Positions 36,061-46,987 of a stretch of 64,000 nucleotides of DNA are shown piece after piece (within the stretch, counting starts at the first letter, position 1; each line of letters begins with the position of its first letter). A program made the translations under genes and the position numbers. Origin of the DNA: Lentinula raphanica (Eukaryota > Basidiomycota > Agaricomycetes > Agaricales > Omphalotaceae). The notes under the pieces were generated by a model that searched no databases, was not told the origin of the DNA, and was given only the letters and a program-made list of their open reading frames with translations. The stretch is from positions 525,227 to 589,226 of the forward strand of contig JANVFP010000034.1 of the NCBI GenBank assembly GCA_027919835.1, read 5' to 3'.

Positions 36061-38789
36061 ATGCCTCACAAACTCTCCCAAAGCTCGACATCGTCCACAA
36101 AGACAGGCAAGACTGCTTCGCAAAAGCGCACAACGTTGAGACTGGAACCTAGCACTGCGAATACAAAACGTATCAATCCGATGACTGCTGTATGACGACC
36201 TATTCAGCTCACCTCGAGTATACTGAGCATAGATATCTCATTACAACTTGTCTAGTTTGTGAATGCATCGGCACCACGGACGACATCGTCTTCTAGCTCT
36301 AAAAGCAAGGGAAAAGGGAAGGAGGTCGTCAAGGATCTTTCCCCTGTGGTAGTGAATCAAGAAATCAATCAACAAGGTAAAGCAGGCATCATAAGTCTGT
36401 TCTCATTCATGTACTGATCAACGCGATAGAGAGCTACCAGCTATGGGCTGATCTGTATGAGCCCAAATCGGAGGTGCTATTTATCCATCATCTTGAAAGC
36501 GAGAATCTCAATGAAAATCTAGGCAGAGCTAGCCGTCCATGTGCGGAAGGTGGACGACGTTCGTAACTGGCTCCGTGAAGCGTTTGAAGGTGGACCTTCT
36601 GGTAAACTGCGCAAATACCGTGTGCGTACATTGTGATAGTGTCACTATCTATTCACCACTCATGCGATACATTCTATAGCGATTGCTTGTTCTTACAGGA
36701 CCAGCAGGGACGGCGAAATCATCGACTATCAGGGTTTTGAGCAACGAGATGGGCTTCGAGATACTGGATTGGAAGAGTCCAGCCGGTGATGCGTTTGCAA
36801 ATGTAGGTGCGTCGCATCTCAGTCTGCTTTTTCCCACAACCGTATCCATCCTGACAACCTCCATGTTATAGAGCTGGATAGTATATCATCAGATTCCTGG
36901 GTATCAGACGAAACAACGTTCACCAAGTTTCGATTATTCCTGGAGCGCGCGTCCAGGTGCCAGAACGTTTTCAAAACGACGTCTGCCCCGAGTTCCTCTT
37001 CCTCTCCATCCTCGTCCTCCTCCAAAAACCCCAATCTGGCACCTCAGAGGCGCATCATACTCCTAGAAGATCTACCCAACATACTACATGCCAGCATTCG
37101 CTCGCAGTTTCACGACGTCATCCGGTCTTTGGTAGAGAGTGCAGACCCTGATCCGGTTCCGATTATCATCATAATCAGCGACTCTGGTATGAGGGGTGAA
37201 GCAGGAGACGAGCGTCTTGCTAGTGGTGCGTGGGGACGAGAGCAGGACGGTGCGGTGGACATTAGGAATGTTCTACCCAAGGATGTGCTTCATGGCCCCT
37301 ACGTGAGAGAAATCAAGTAGGTCTTTGCTTTGGGTTATTGTTGAAGATCGAATTGCTCAAGAAAAGATACTTACTACAGATTCAACCCCATCGCGCCTAC
37401 CCTGCTCAAGAAAGCCCTCCAAGCGTTGCTCAAGCGACATTTCGCCTCCTCCTCACGAAAGTCTCCAATAACAGGTCAAATGCTTGACACGGTCGTTAAT
37501 TCCGCGAATGGTGATATCCGAAGTGCGATCATGGCACTACAGTTCGCTTGTATCAGACATGGTAGTGGTAGGAAATCAAAGGGCGCAGATTCTTCGCAGG
37601 TCCTAGTGGAAAGTATAACTCGAAGAGAGCAGAGCTTGGCGTTGTTTCATTTGATGGGAAAGGTGTTGTACAATAAACGTGAGTCGTCAGAAGCTTGATA
37701 TTTTAGGTTTGGTATAACTAAAAGTGTTGCTTGATATAGGGAAAGGCGATCCTCCGCCTCCGTCCGCCTCCGCCAAAGACATCACCAGGGATCAAGAATT
37801 AGACAAGACTCTGCGCGACCCACCGGCGTTACCTACATATCTGAGTGAACACGACAGAAAGGCTAGTCGGGTAGATGTCAATGTAAGTTCTGGAAACTGG
37901 AAACTTCTCATTGTTGCTGAAAGAGCTTTTCAGACGATTTACGCCGACTCCCCCATTGACTCGTCACTATTCTCATTGTACCTCCATCACAACTACACCC
38001 AATTCTGTGGGGATGTAGATGAGTGTGATGGTGTGGCGGAGTGGTTGAGTTGGGCTGATTCGAGTGGGGGTGAAGCGGTGAGTTTTCTTTTTCACTTTCT
38101 CGTACCTTTCTTTCAAGTGCGATTCCGTTCCACTTACGCTGATCCGGCTCATCCTGCTTTCAATCTAGTGGTATCACATTAACCCATATCAATTCCACCT
38201 CCTCGCCCTAGGGACACTCCATTCCCTTCCAACCCCAGTGCCACGTCTGAGCCAGAGGGTGTGTAAACCGGTGTTTTTCGAGAATCTGAATAAGGAGAAG
38301 AAGGGATGGGAGGGTGTGAGGGATGTGAGGTCATGGATTATTGATCAGGTATGTTCTTCTTTCACGATTCGCAGTTGCGTCGACTGACAATTCCAGCAGA
38401 ACACTTCGGACAATGGTGGGTGGAACCTCAGCACATGGACTCCCACAGCGATCGCCACTGAGCTCGGAGGTGTCTTCCGTGCGCGCGACGTCGCTATAAA
38501 TCAGAATCTTAGTACATCAAGACGAATACCCTCGACCCATCAGATATTCTCCCATCTGAAATTTGTCTATCCCAAATCCGATAATAGAAGATCGCTTGGA
38601 GGGCAGGCGTTGGATGAAGAAGACGCCGACGTGCTCAGTTCGGATGGAGCGATGATAGAAGAGCAGCAGGAGATGGGGATGTGGCAAGATGGGGTTAGCA
38701 ATAATGGAGGAATTGGAGATCCTGAGCGGCGGGTCAGTGTGGCAGATGCGGGAGGTTGGCTTGAGAGCGATGATATTGAGTCTTTCTAA
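36061..38789 (+). CDS. RAD17: RAD17 checkpoint clamp loader
   Basis: AAA+ ATPase that with RFC2-5 loads the 9-1-1 clamp at damaged DNA. My eleven exons are 36061-36189, 36256-36376, 36430-36473, 36523-36621, 36680-36806, 36872-37316, 37380-37678, 37740-37882, 37934-38077, 38169-38348 and 38397-38789: 708 codons, 707 aa. Diagnostic parts in order are LWADLYEPKSEAELAVHVRK (Rad17 N-terminal motif), Walker A LTGPAGTAKSST, Walker B-like RIILLEDLPN, the sensor region PIIIIISDSG, and FNPIAPTLLKKAL with ANGDIRSAIMALQFAC. The C-terminus is acidic (..WLESDDIESF), as in other Rad17 proteins. The Walker A has GPAGTAKS where GPAGCGKS is usual, so check for altered ATP binding. Otherwise intact. Confidence 0.95.
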
Positions 38790-39393
38790 AATTGTATGTA
38801 AAATATGTGAGGAGGTAGTCAAAATCTTCGAAGATTTCAGACCAGAGGTAGTGTCAACGGAACCAGGATACGGCGTGATCCGTGGTCCCTATCCCAGCCT
38901 CCTCTTTTCCCTACAAATACCCCAGCCAAGGTCTGAGAACTCACCAGGCGTTTGCAATGGTAGACTTATGTGAAGTCAAAGATAATGCAAGAATATTTTC
39001 TTTTTCCTTCAACCTGTCGATAGCAGGGCGTGCATTGCACGATGAAGAACTTGGAAGTCGGAATTGATTGGGGGGGGCGGTGCGGCATTCTGATGATATA
39101 AGCGCTGGAGGCGCTATGATAATTGTCACTTACTCAGTTACTGGCACTGGCTATTTTGACACCCTTGGGCCTTGCATTGTACGCATGTACTGATAACTCC
39201 TTTGACCCATTCCATAATATCAAAAGCTTTCAACAGCTTTGTAGAATCCGGCCTTGTGTAGTACATGTGTACTGAGAAGTCTATGTAAACACTTTGTCAC
39301 ATTCCATAAAGGCCTTCACAACAGCTTTGTAGAATCCACCGTGCTACTCTTTTCCCTCTCAACTTCCCATCGACAACTCGAAGCCTTCAAGCA
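38790..39393. other. Intergenic region and promoter of the four-helix gene
   Basis: No gene. ACAGCTTTGTAGAATCC occurs twice (about 39232-39250 and 39321-39338), about 90 bases apart, each after a CATTCCATAA. This is a short direct duplication in the likely promoter of the next gene. Confidence 0.5.
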
Positions 39394-39925
39394 ATGCCCA
39401 ATAGCCAGATGATTCGTTCTTTAGCCAAAAGCACCGCTGATGTTGTGGCCGCCGTTGTGCCTGTCCCAGGGCTTAGTCCTGCAGTAGCTATGGTCTCCTC
39501 CATCATAGAACTAATGGACAATGTTACCACAAATAAGTGAGTGACATTGATGCCCGCCGTGACTGCAAACTCGTTCCGTTCTCATTTCTCATTCATGTCT
39601 GGCTTTCATAGACATGAAGCACGGCAGCTCAAAGATCAATGTCGTAGTCTCCTAGCTGTTTTGAGCAGCAGGCCTGTAGTGGAAAATGCTCATGTGAACC
39701 ACGGTCTGAAGATGATCTACAAGTATGTTAATACTGAGATTGTACGATGACGGACCATTGCATCATCACTCATCAGGATTTCAAAGAACTCTTACAGAAG
39801 TTCGAAATCAAATGCAAGAATGTGCGGATTTAGGCAAAATCAAATCGCTCTTTTGTCAGGATAGTATCAAGCAGAATATTCAAGACTGCAAGGGAAAGAT
39901 TGACTTTTGTTTGAAAAAGTGGCAG
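39394..39925 (+). pseudogene. N-terminal four-helix (MLKL-NTD-like) domain of a putative cell-death/NLR-type protein, truncated
   Basis: Exons 39394-39536, 39612-39722 and 39787-39925 give about 131 residues in frame. The pattern VVPVPGLSPAVAMVSSIIEL, then LKDQCRSLLAVL, LTEVRNQMQECADLGKIKSL and DSIKQNIQDCKGKIDFCLKKWQ matches the helical N-terminal domain (MLKL_NTD-like) of basidiomycete proteins with NACHT, kinase, TPR or WD40 parts downstream. Here the next splice donor (GTACGG at 39926) leads into repeat sequence and transposons, with no NACHT or kinase domain visible before 43 kb. Either the gene is cut by the transposon island, or the rest lies far away behind a huge intron. Function by family: membrane-acting or signalling domain in regulated cell death. 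Truncation is my inference. Confidence 0.65.
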
Positions 39926-40725
39926 GTACGGTTCCTTGCTTGCATGTGCCAGCAGTGAGGACCCCAGAAGCTCCTGCAGAACCCCACCCGCTCATGGGGG
40001 TTCAAAGTACGCTACGTTTTGAGCCTAAAGTACGCTTATTCGGACAGGGAGTAGTCACGTGAAATAAAAAATTTCTCCAAAATCTCAAAAAATTTCCCAA
40101 AAATGGCTACACGTACTGATTTTGTGATGTATTTCAGCACAGAGTGAGTACAGAATCATCTATTTTGAACTTTATCTAGCTGAGATTATGATTGATGGGT
40201 ACTAGAAGTTCAAAATTTGCTTCTCCAGCTGCCTGTCGAGAGAAAAGAGAGCCGACAGTTGTTTCGGCCACGGCTGAATTTTTCCTTGCTGTTACACGTT
40301 TCGATATGTACAGCCTACTTTATTTGATATTCTATTTATTTTATATACAGCTTAGATAGTGTGAATACAGGGACTTTTTCCGCCCTTTCTTCCCTGCGCT
40401 CACTGTGGACTTTGGACCCATCGAAGAATTCGCCATCTCGACGACCCTTTTCCCGGCCGTCTCCGAAATCGTTCCGGCCTCCAATTCAACAGGTTATGGG
40501 CCCCGGCCCTGCCAATTGACTGCTGTTGCCGTTATCCATCCGCGCTTAGCGCCCGTTTGCTGCTCCTTGCGAGGAGCCCGTGTTTTTGTTTACTGCGTTG
40601 CGACGCCCGATCCCTTCCTTGTGAGGAAGCCGTTTGTGTTTGTATTCGTCCTTGCGAGGACGCCGACTCTTCCTGAGGGAAGCTCCGTGTTATCTACTCC
40701 TGTGGGAGCCGTTTGTTTGCCAATC
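39926..40725. mobile_element. Repeat-like sequence and 5' region of the Copia remnant
   Basis: Left edge of the transposon island. The sequence is AT-rich (40060-40110, 40310-40370) and then, from 40380, a GC-rich translated-looking leader ahead of the Copia gag ATG. It may include part of an LTR, but I see no second copy in the window to prove it. Confidence 0.4.
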
Positions 40726-41784
40726 ATGTCTTTTGCCGAGAACTCGACCCGCGATGGGAAGCTCATCTTGCGAGATGACCAGTCTGAGGACTTGCTGGGG
40801 AATTGGCAGATGCAGGTGAGAGGTGTGTTGAGGAAGAAGAAGGTTTTGCTGTTTGTGGAAAGAGAGGAGAGAATGACTGACCCAGTTACTGGGGCATTCA
40901 TAGAGGAGGTGGGGAAGCCGAAAGCGCCGGAGCCAACGACTGGGAGGAATAGTAAAGGTTGGAAGGCTTGGAAGGATAAGAGAGATGAGGCTGCTGCTGT
41001 GATCGTCGAGCGCATTGACCCTGACCAGTACGTGCATATCAAGGGGATCGATGATGATCCACTTGCCATGTGGGAGGCTCTGGCGAGCTACCACACCGTC
41101 AAGGGTTTAGGTTCTGTCGTTTCTGTCTACAAGCGTCTCATGGCAACCCGAAAGGATGACTCGGTCTCAATTTCTGCTCATGTCAAATCAATCCGAAAAC
41201 TCGCTGGTCTCCTTGAGAGTCTCGGAGTAAGGGTCTTCAGCAGGTCAGGTAACCTGTGAGTACTCGCAGGTAAGATCCGTGGGAATACCTGCAGGTTTTG
41301 TGACCCGCAGGTCCAGGTACCTGTGTGCACAGGTCATGACAGGTCACAGGTCAGACTTAGGAAAATATTTTATAGGGACAGGTCCAGGTAACCTGCAGGT
41401 ATTGTCAAATTACTTGCAGGTATACCTGGACCTGCAGGTCAGGTACCTGTGACCCCAGGTCAGCAACAGGTCACAGGTCAGGCTGTTGGAGGCAAAATAC
41501 CTGCAGGTCAGGTCACAGGTATGACCCGTCCGGGACTCGTGAAGACCCTTGTCTCGGAGAGCCCATTACTCCTTCCTTCATTGTCTCATGCATCCTTGTA
41601 TCCCTGACCGACGATTATCAGCCCATCATACTCAAGCTCGATGGTGATCCTATGGTCTCTGACATCGACTATGTCACTGCGCGACTCGTAAACTTCGAGA
41701 AGACCTATGGAAAGGGTCAACCAGAGTCTGTCATGTCTGGTGAAAGGTTGGGTTCATCTGACACCTCTGCCATGGCTGCTCGTG
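40726..41784 (+). pseudogene. Ty1/Copia retrotransposon gag, 5' part, split by a MITE and truncated
   Basis: The frame from the ATG at 40726 (MSFAENSTRDGKLILRDDQS) has the Copia-type gag signature: NWQMQVRGVLRKKKV, DPLAMWEALASYHTVKG and SISAHVKSIRKLAGLLESLG. The frame is interrupted at 41228 by a 324-bp insert and resumes after it as GEPITPSFIVSCILVSL and LNFEKTYGKG-like text (FEKTYGKGQP at about 41694). It stops being gag-like near 41780, where the Gypsy LTR begins. Zinc knuckle, integrase and RT of the Copia element are absent, so only a 5' fragment remains. Confidence 0.8.
41228..41551. mobile_element. Non-autonomous hAT-type MITE inserted in Copia gag
   Basis: A 324-bp insert is flanked by the perfect 8-bp duplication TCTCGGAG (41220-41227 and 41552-41559). 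Its ends are inverted: TAAGGGTCTTCA on the left and TGAAGACCCTTG on the right (11 of 12 paired). 8-bp target duplications and short (C/T)A(A)GGG-type ends are hAT hallmarks. The inside has no ORF and is built of many ACCTG/CAGGT units in both orientations (for example ACCTGCAGGT), so it can fold on itself extensively. Removing it and one duplication restores the gag frame. Confidence 0.88.
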
Positions 41785-41809
41785 CTCGCCGTTGTTGCGC
41801 GGTTTTTCC

Positions 41810-43492
41810 GCGCAGGCGTGCAATGATCAAAAAGATCAACTTAGACCGTTGCATAGTATCAATAAGGACTGTAGTGAGCCCGAACTAGCAGTCAAACTTG
41901 TATCAGTATAAGCTAGGATACAGATCCTTTGGCAGGATCAGCCATGAATATCCACTTAGAGCTATTGCTCGCACCCTTGGTCGGGGATCCTTCAAGAATG
42001 CTGACTACTGGTACGAGCACACCAAGGGAATATCGACTTAGTCTCAAGATCTGCCGGATCGGCACAACTGAGTTTGGTACTTGGCTGTGATGACGGAAAT
42101 TTCACTTGATCTAGCAGATCAGACACGATGAGGACCTATCCGGACGAGTTACCGCACGGAAACCCTACGCAAAGTAGCGGAAACCGTCGGAAACATGATG
42201 GTCTAGCATTTCCGTGGCAGTACGGGTGAAACCCGCAACGGAAACACGCATATGTTCAAGTTCTAAACTGGGATATAGCGTATGCTATGTACAGCTTTGA
42301 CCAGCACTCACGGAAACACGCGGAAACCTACGGAAAACACTTCTGAAGCATTTATCTTCGTTGTCCGCTCCAGAACACCAGGCTATATGCATACCGTTCG
42401 AAAGCTACGGACCAGACCTACCTGATCCGCGAGATCAACCACTGTTACGAGTCTATCTCATTAACTTGGGGAGACCACTACTATTCCGCGGAAGCAAATT
42501 CGTCGGAAACACTTGAGCAACACAGGCAGGAGCCACTCTGACGAGTTAGGCACCCTAGCATGTGGATGCCGCACAGACCATGGTCGGAACTTGCTTGATC
42601 TTCTAGATCTGGCGAAAGTACGACAAAATACGGACAAGTTTCATCTTTTCTCTGTTTTCCTTACTATTTCCTTGCGTGTTTGTATCGTTTCAGTCATATT
42701 TTACTATTTAAGTGTATATTATCGGACTCCGTCCGTAGAAATAGCTAGATCTACTAGATCAAGGACAAATACGGGTATTGGACTTTTCGTAGTGTACTTA
42801 AAGACCTGTATCCGCACAAATGAAACAAGTTTCGCGCCCAGATCTCTCTGAACTGGTAATCCTTTTCATCCATACGTGGGAGTAAAGGCTTCTAAGCCGT
42901 ACCGGACCTTGCAGATTAAGTGTGTTACTTCATCGCGATAAGCCCGACTTTTGAGTGGTTTGACTTGGTGTCTGTCACTTGCTAGTTGAAGGTAGACTCC
43001 GTTCCGGAGATACAGAGGACTTGGTCTCAGGTTGTGCCGAGTGAACGTGCAGAGTTTTGGTGGCTCTGTTCAAGTTGACACGTAGTGATTGGTGATCTGC
43101 GTGATCTTCGAGGTTTTACTGAGAATAGTGATCAGTACTGCTTCACCCGGGAGCGGAATCGATTGGTCTACCATAACGTCTGGTACCCCGTTGCTTTCCG
43201 AGCCTAAAACCCCTTATCCGAGTGGAAGCCACTCAAAACAAACCCCTTAGTCCAGATCTTACGACTGGTATATCCGTGTCACTTCGTTCTGCTGACCAGT
43301 ATTGCTGATCTAAAAGATCTTACAAGACTGCGTTCGACTCGAGATATAAGATAGTGCGGAATCTCTGACAACGCCCCACACCTCGCTATAAATACAATTT
43401 GATTGACGAATCCGTGAAGTCGTACTCTGTGTTCGTGCTAAGTGACCTGTCATAAGGCATTATACTAAGAACCGACTTTATACCTCGTTATC
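41810..43492 (+). repeat. LTR (left) of Gypsy element 1
   Basis: About 1.7 kb that is collinear and similar to the sequence before the second gag (60379-62057). Shared blocks include GGACTGTAGTGAGCCCGA, CAGTCAAACTTGTATCA, GACAACGCCCCACACCTCGC and the final CTCGTTATC. The left end is approximate; similarity starts near GCAGGCGTGCAATG. TATAAAT at 43387 sits ahead of a likely transcription start. CGGAAA and the GATCY-NNN-RGATC palindrome are frequent. The matching right LTR of this element is not in the window. Confidence 0.7.
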
Positions 43493-43511
43493 TGGAGCCC
43501 ACCGCGAGGGG
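43493..43511 (+). other. Primer-binding site of Gypsy element 1
   Basis: TGGAGCCCACCGCGAGGGG directly follows the LTR, is identical in element 2 (62058-62076), and begins with TGG, the complement of a tRNA CCA end. Confidence 0.6.
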
Positions 43512-43639
43512 TGGAATCTATATTTTGGTCGAACTCGAGAGATCTTCTTGATTTCTCAAAACTACTGCCTTTGATCGAATTTATTTGATCATTAAAAATA
43601 GCTCCAAGAGCTACTCGGACTTCGAAGAACGCGGGCTCA

Positions 43640-45354
43640 GCAGATTTCTTTGATCCAGCGATACAAGCTTCAGATCAGCGAAAGCGCGCAACAAAGAAAC
43701 CCTCTGTACCTGTTTACGATCCGAGAAACCTCGGAAGAGCGAGTACAAGCAATCCAGATAACGGGAGAGCTGCTAGACCATCTTCGGAACAACCAGTAAC
43801 GAAGAGATCTAACGTAGTGCCAGGAAACGGTAGACAAAAGGCAGCTACTGTTGGACCAGATCCGCAATCTAGTTCAGATCCTACATTACAACCCAAACCA
43901 TTTGATTTGATACGACTGTTTTTACCCAACAATATGTCCGAAGTACATAACGGAAATGATCAGGGAGCTGCGGGAGCGAATGCTAACGCACCAGCAAACC
44001 CGGCTGCCCAACAAAAACGACCGGAGGATCAACTCGACATCATAAGGATGCTTGGTCCTCCTGAACTGACTCCTGCGGAACAAGCAGAGTATAACAATAC
44101 CAAGTTTCCGCTTACTCACAAAACTGCTATGATCCTGGACTTGGCCAATCCGAGCATGATCCCCGAGTGGGTGAGGTTCTGTTTGAACACGTTCCAGGCT
44201 ACGGAAGTTACCTCCGAGAAGGTGAAGATGCAAAAGATCTTTTCTTGGATGACCCTTCAGACCAAGCAGGCTCTCGAGCATCTTCCCGGCGCGCAGGAGG
44301 GAAGGGAAGACGCGGACTGTTTCCTGCGTTCCCTGTGTGAAAGATTCCCGGCATCTCTAGGAAGACCAATGGGTTCGAAGAATACGCTCTTGCAGATCGT
44401 ACAGAACTATGCTCCTTTGGGTGTCCGGGACGGAGATAGGTTGCTCGGATATTGTTTGTTGATGGAGGTAGAAGCCAATAAGTTGTTGAAACCGCCTCCG
44501 GCGATAGGAAACACAGAATTGGTGTCTCTTTTCCTGTCAGCATTCGATGACGAGCTACGGAAAGCTGTGAATCGAAGGTTCAACAGCAGGTACCTGCTTT
44601 CCGCGTAGAGAAACGTCGGGTCGATGATCCATATCTGTTCATAGAGTACAAGGAAGCAGCAGAGGCCGTAGCAAGGCACCCACCCTTGGAATCGTTGTAC
44701 CGGACGGTAACAAGTCGGGATGGTGTGGTCTTCAATGCGGAAACCCACTCAAGAGGAGGAGTATACGTTCCGATTGGTGGTCCTCCGGTGATCAAAGAAG
44801 AAGTACCAGATCTCTCGCATTTCTTCCGGTCTCCAGCTAAGCCTGTTGAAGTGAAACGAGAGGCTTCCGAGGAAACGGAAAGAGCACTAGCTGCAAATAG
44901 GGACCAGTACAGTGTGTTGGTCAAAGATTTGGGAGCACTTAAGGCTACCTACAAAGAGGAACTTGAGACGTTGGCTCAAATGCTGGCTAACATCAAGACC
45001 AGAAATGTTCAACCTGCACAACGGGCGCAGCCCCATACTGTCGCTTCTGGTAGTGGTAATCCCGGAAACAGTGGGCCTCCCCGCGGAATCATTAACACGA
45101 ATCCGAATAATGCACAAGGTCAAAGGTCTGAGATGTTGTGTTTCCTTTGTCGGGAACCGAACCATATGATGCAAAGTTGTCCAATGTTCTTGGAACTCTT
45201 AGGGAAAGGTTGGATTATGCGTGATCCGCAAGATCCAAAGCGTCTTAAGTTGAAGGATGGGTCTCCGCTACCGAACAACTTCGGAAGTGAGAGTAGATAC
45301 CAAAAGATCATGAAGTATGGTCAGGCCAAAGGATGGCCCGGGTTTCGACGATGA
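43640..45354 (+). pseudogene. Gypsy element 1 gag, frameshifted
   Basis: Ty3/Gypsy capsid gene. A usable ATG is at 43934 (MSEVHNGND..), but the frame is open well upstream and shares residues with element 2 (RTSKNAGS, PVYDP.NLGRA), so translation may start earlier. Capsid region: AEYNNTKFPLTHKTAMILDL, MTLQTKQALEHLPGAQEG and EANKLLKPPPAIGN. Near 44571-44580 one base is missing relative to element 2 and the frame ends at 44608. Gag continues in another frame (VDDPYLFIEYKEAAEAVARH) to the zinc knuckle CFLCREPNHMMQSC (C-x2-C-x4-H-x4-C) and stops at 45354, where another one-base loss is visible. Confidence 0.85.
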
Positions 45355-46987
45355 TGAACGAGATGATCCCGGACAATGAGGATTACTCGGAACAGTTGGC
45401 CGGATCCCCAGCTTGGATGGTCATTGCCAATCTGGCGGAAATGGTGCAAGGGAGATCTAGCAATGGTGTGGCTACGGTGTACACGAACGAGTCGGGAAAC
45501 TGAGGAATCCAATGATTGAGTTGACCTCTGGGCCGAGGACACGGTCTCAGCAACAGGCAACAACTCATGAGGGTGCCCCAAAGCCTAACTCACCAAAAGC
45601 AATACCTGCCGTCAAGAATAAACGCTTTGACGGGGTGCATATACCCATAGATCGAAATAACCCTAGTAAAAACAAAACATCCGAAAAACCAAAGTCCAAT
45701 CCGGACAATTCTACGCCTAATCATGACAGATCTGCTGGATCAGACCCCGATTCTTCTCAATCACTGAGGGAAGCTGCTTTGGAAAGGATACAGTCAGTGA
45801 CCATTGACGATTTGACGGATGAGAGTGCTTTAGGTTCGGGACGCGAGCCTGATCAGGCAGATCAACGGAAATCGAAGCAAGTACGATTCCGCGATCCGTC
45901 ACCTCCTCGTACGGAAAATCCGAGAAGACCATTTGATGATGTTCAGCCAGGGAAGTTACACCTCACCCTCGAAATCAACCAAAGCCGGAAAAGATACCTG
46001 AATCTAAGGGATCTTCGAAGGCACCAAAATACAGGCTGCAGAATGAACTGTTTACGCCTGGTCTAGAGGAAGAGCTTGCTGACCGGATAGTGCGAAAGAC
46101 GATTGAATTGACTTCTTCCAAGCTTTACAGCTTTCGGGGAAGATCAGGCAGATCGTAGCACGAAAGATACGGAATAAGCGAGTACTTCCGCAAGATCGAA
46201 AGAAAATGCTGCTGAACATGGCTGATCAACAAGATCTAGCTACGGAAACACTTTCAAATGACGATTCCGAAGACGAACAAGTCATTTCCGTGGATGATCT
46301 AGCATTACCCGAAGCTTGGGCTTTTGAAAGATTATCTGAGGATCGGGATGGGATGAAAGCAGGAGCGTTTGTTCAAGTAGATCCAGTAGAATCATTCTTG
46401 AGTGATGTAGACGAGAATGATGAACGACGAGATATGACCATAGTTGCTACCATAGGCAATGGTCTCCGTGCAGTGTGGCCTGTTGTGAATGATCGGGAAG
46501 ATCTCGAAGTAGAGAACCTCCTGGACTCGGATCACAGATAGTCGCAATCGATATGAGCGTGGCGTCAGGCCTAGGTCTAGGTTGGGATCCCGGAATCACC
46601 ATACAGATGCAAAATGTACATGGCGGGATCGCGCGGACCAAAGGTTTAGCCCGAAATGTGCCCTTTCGATTTGGACCAGTCACAGTGTATTTGCAGTTAC
46701 ATGTTCAAGAAAAGGCTCCCTTCGAAATACTGTTGGGACGTCCGTTTGATGTGTTAACTGAGAGTGTCATTCAGACATTTGGATTGGGTGATCAGGAACT
46801 TACGATTACGGATCCAAATACTGGAAAACGGTATACCATGGGTACATATCCGAAAGGACATGGACCGAGAGCACCAAGAAAGGTGGTGGAACGAAAAGTA
46901 TCACAGCCAACTCAACAGTTGCAACCCGAATCAAGACGGGAAGACACTCACGAGGAGGCAGAGAAAGTTCCGCAACCAAATTTTTGA
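45355..46987 (+). pseudogene. Gypsy element 1 gag-pol junction and aspartic protease, several frameshifts
   Basis: The polyprotein is split into short frames. They read RTRSQQQATTHEG (from 45512), then LQNELFTPGLEEELADRI in another frame after about 46028, then another shift near 46120. The retropepsin-like region is around 46520-46850. The active-site D-S-G is broken by loss of one G near 46527-46531 (frame reads LLDS and then shifts; SQIVAIDMSVASGLGLGW continues in the next frame). ILLGRPFDVLTES is the family's second protease landmark. The element cannot make an intact Gag-PR by normal reading. Confidence 0.8.

Noticed and set aside
40405..40725. N-terminal extension of the Copia gag before the ATG at 40726
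   Set aside because: Open in frame but with a composition like repeated GAGGA/CGAGG leader sequence and no gag similarity; the gag text begins at the ATG.
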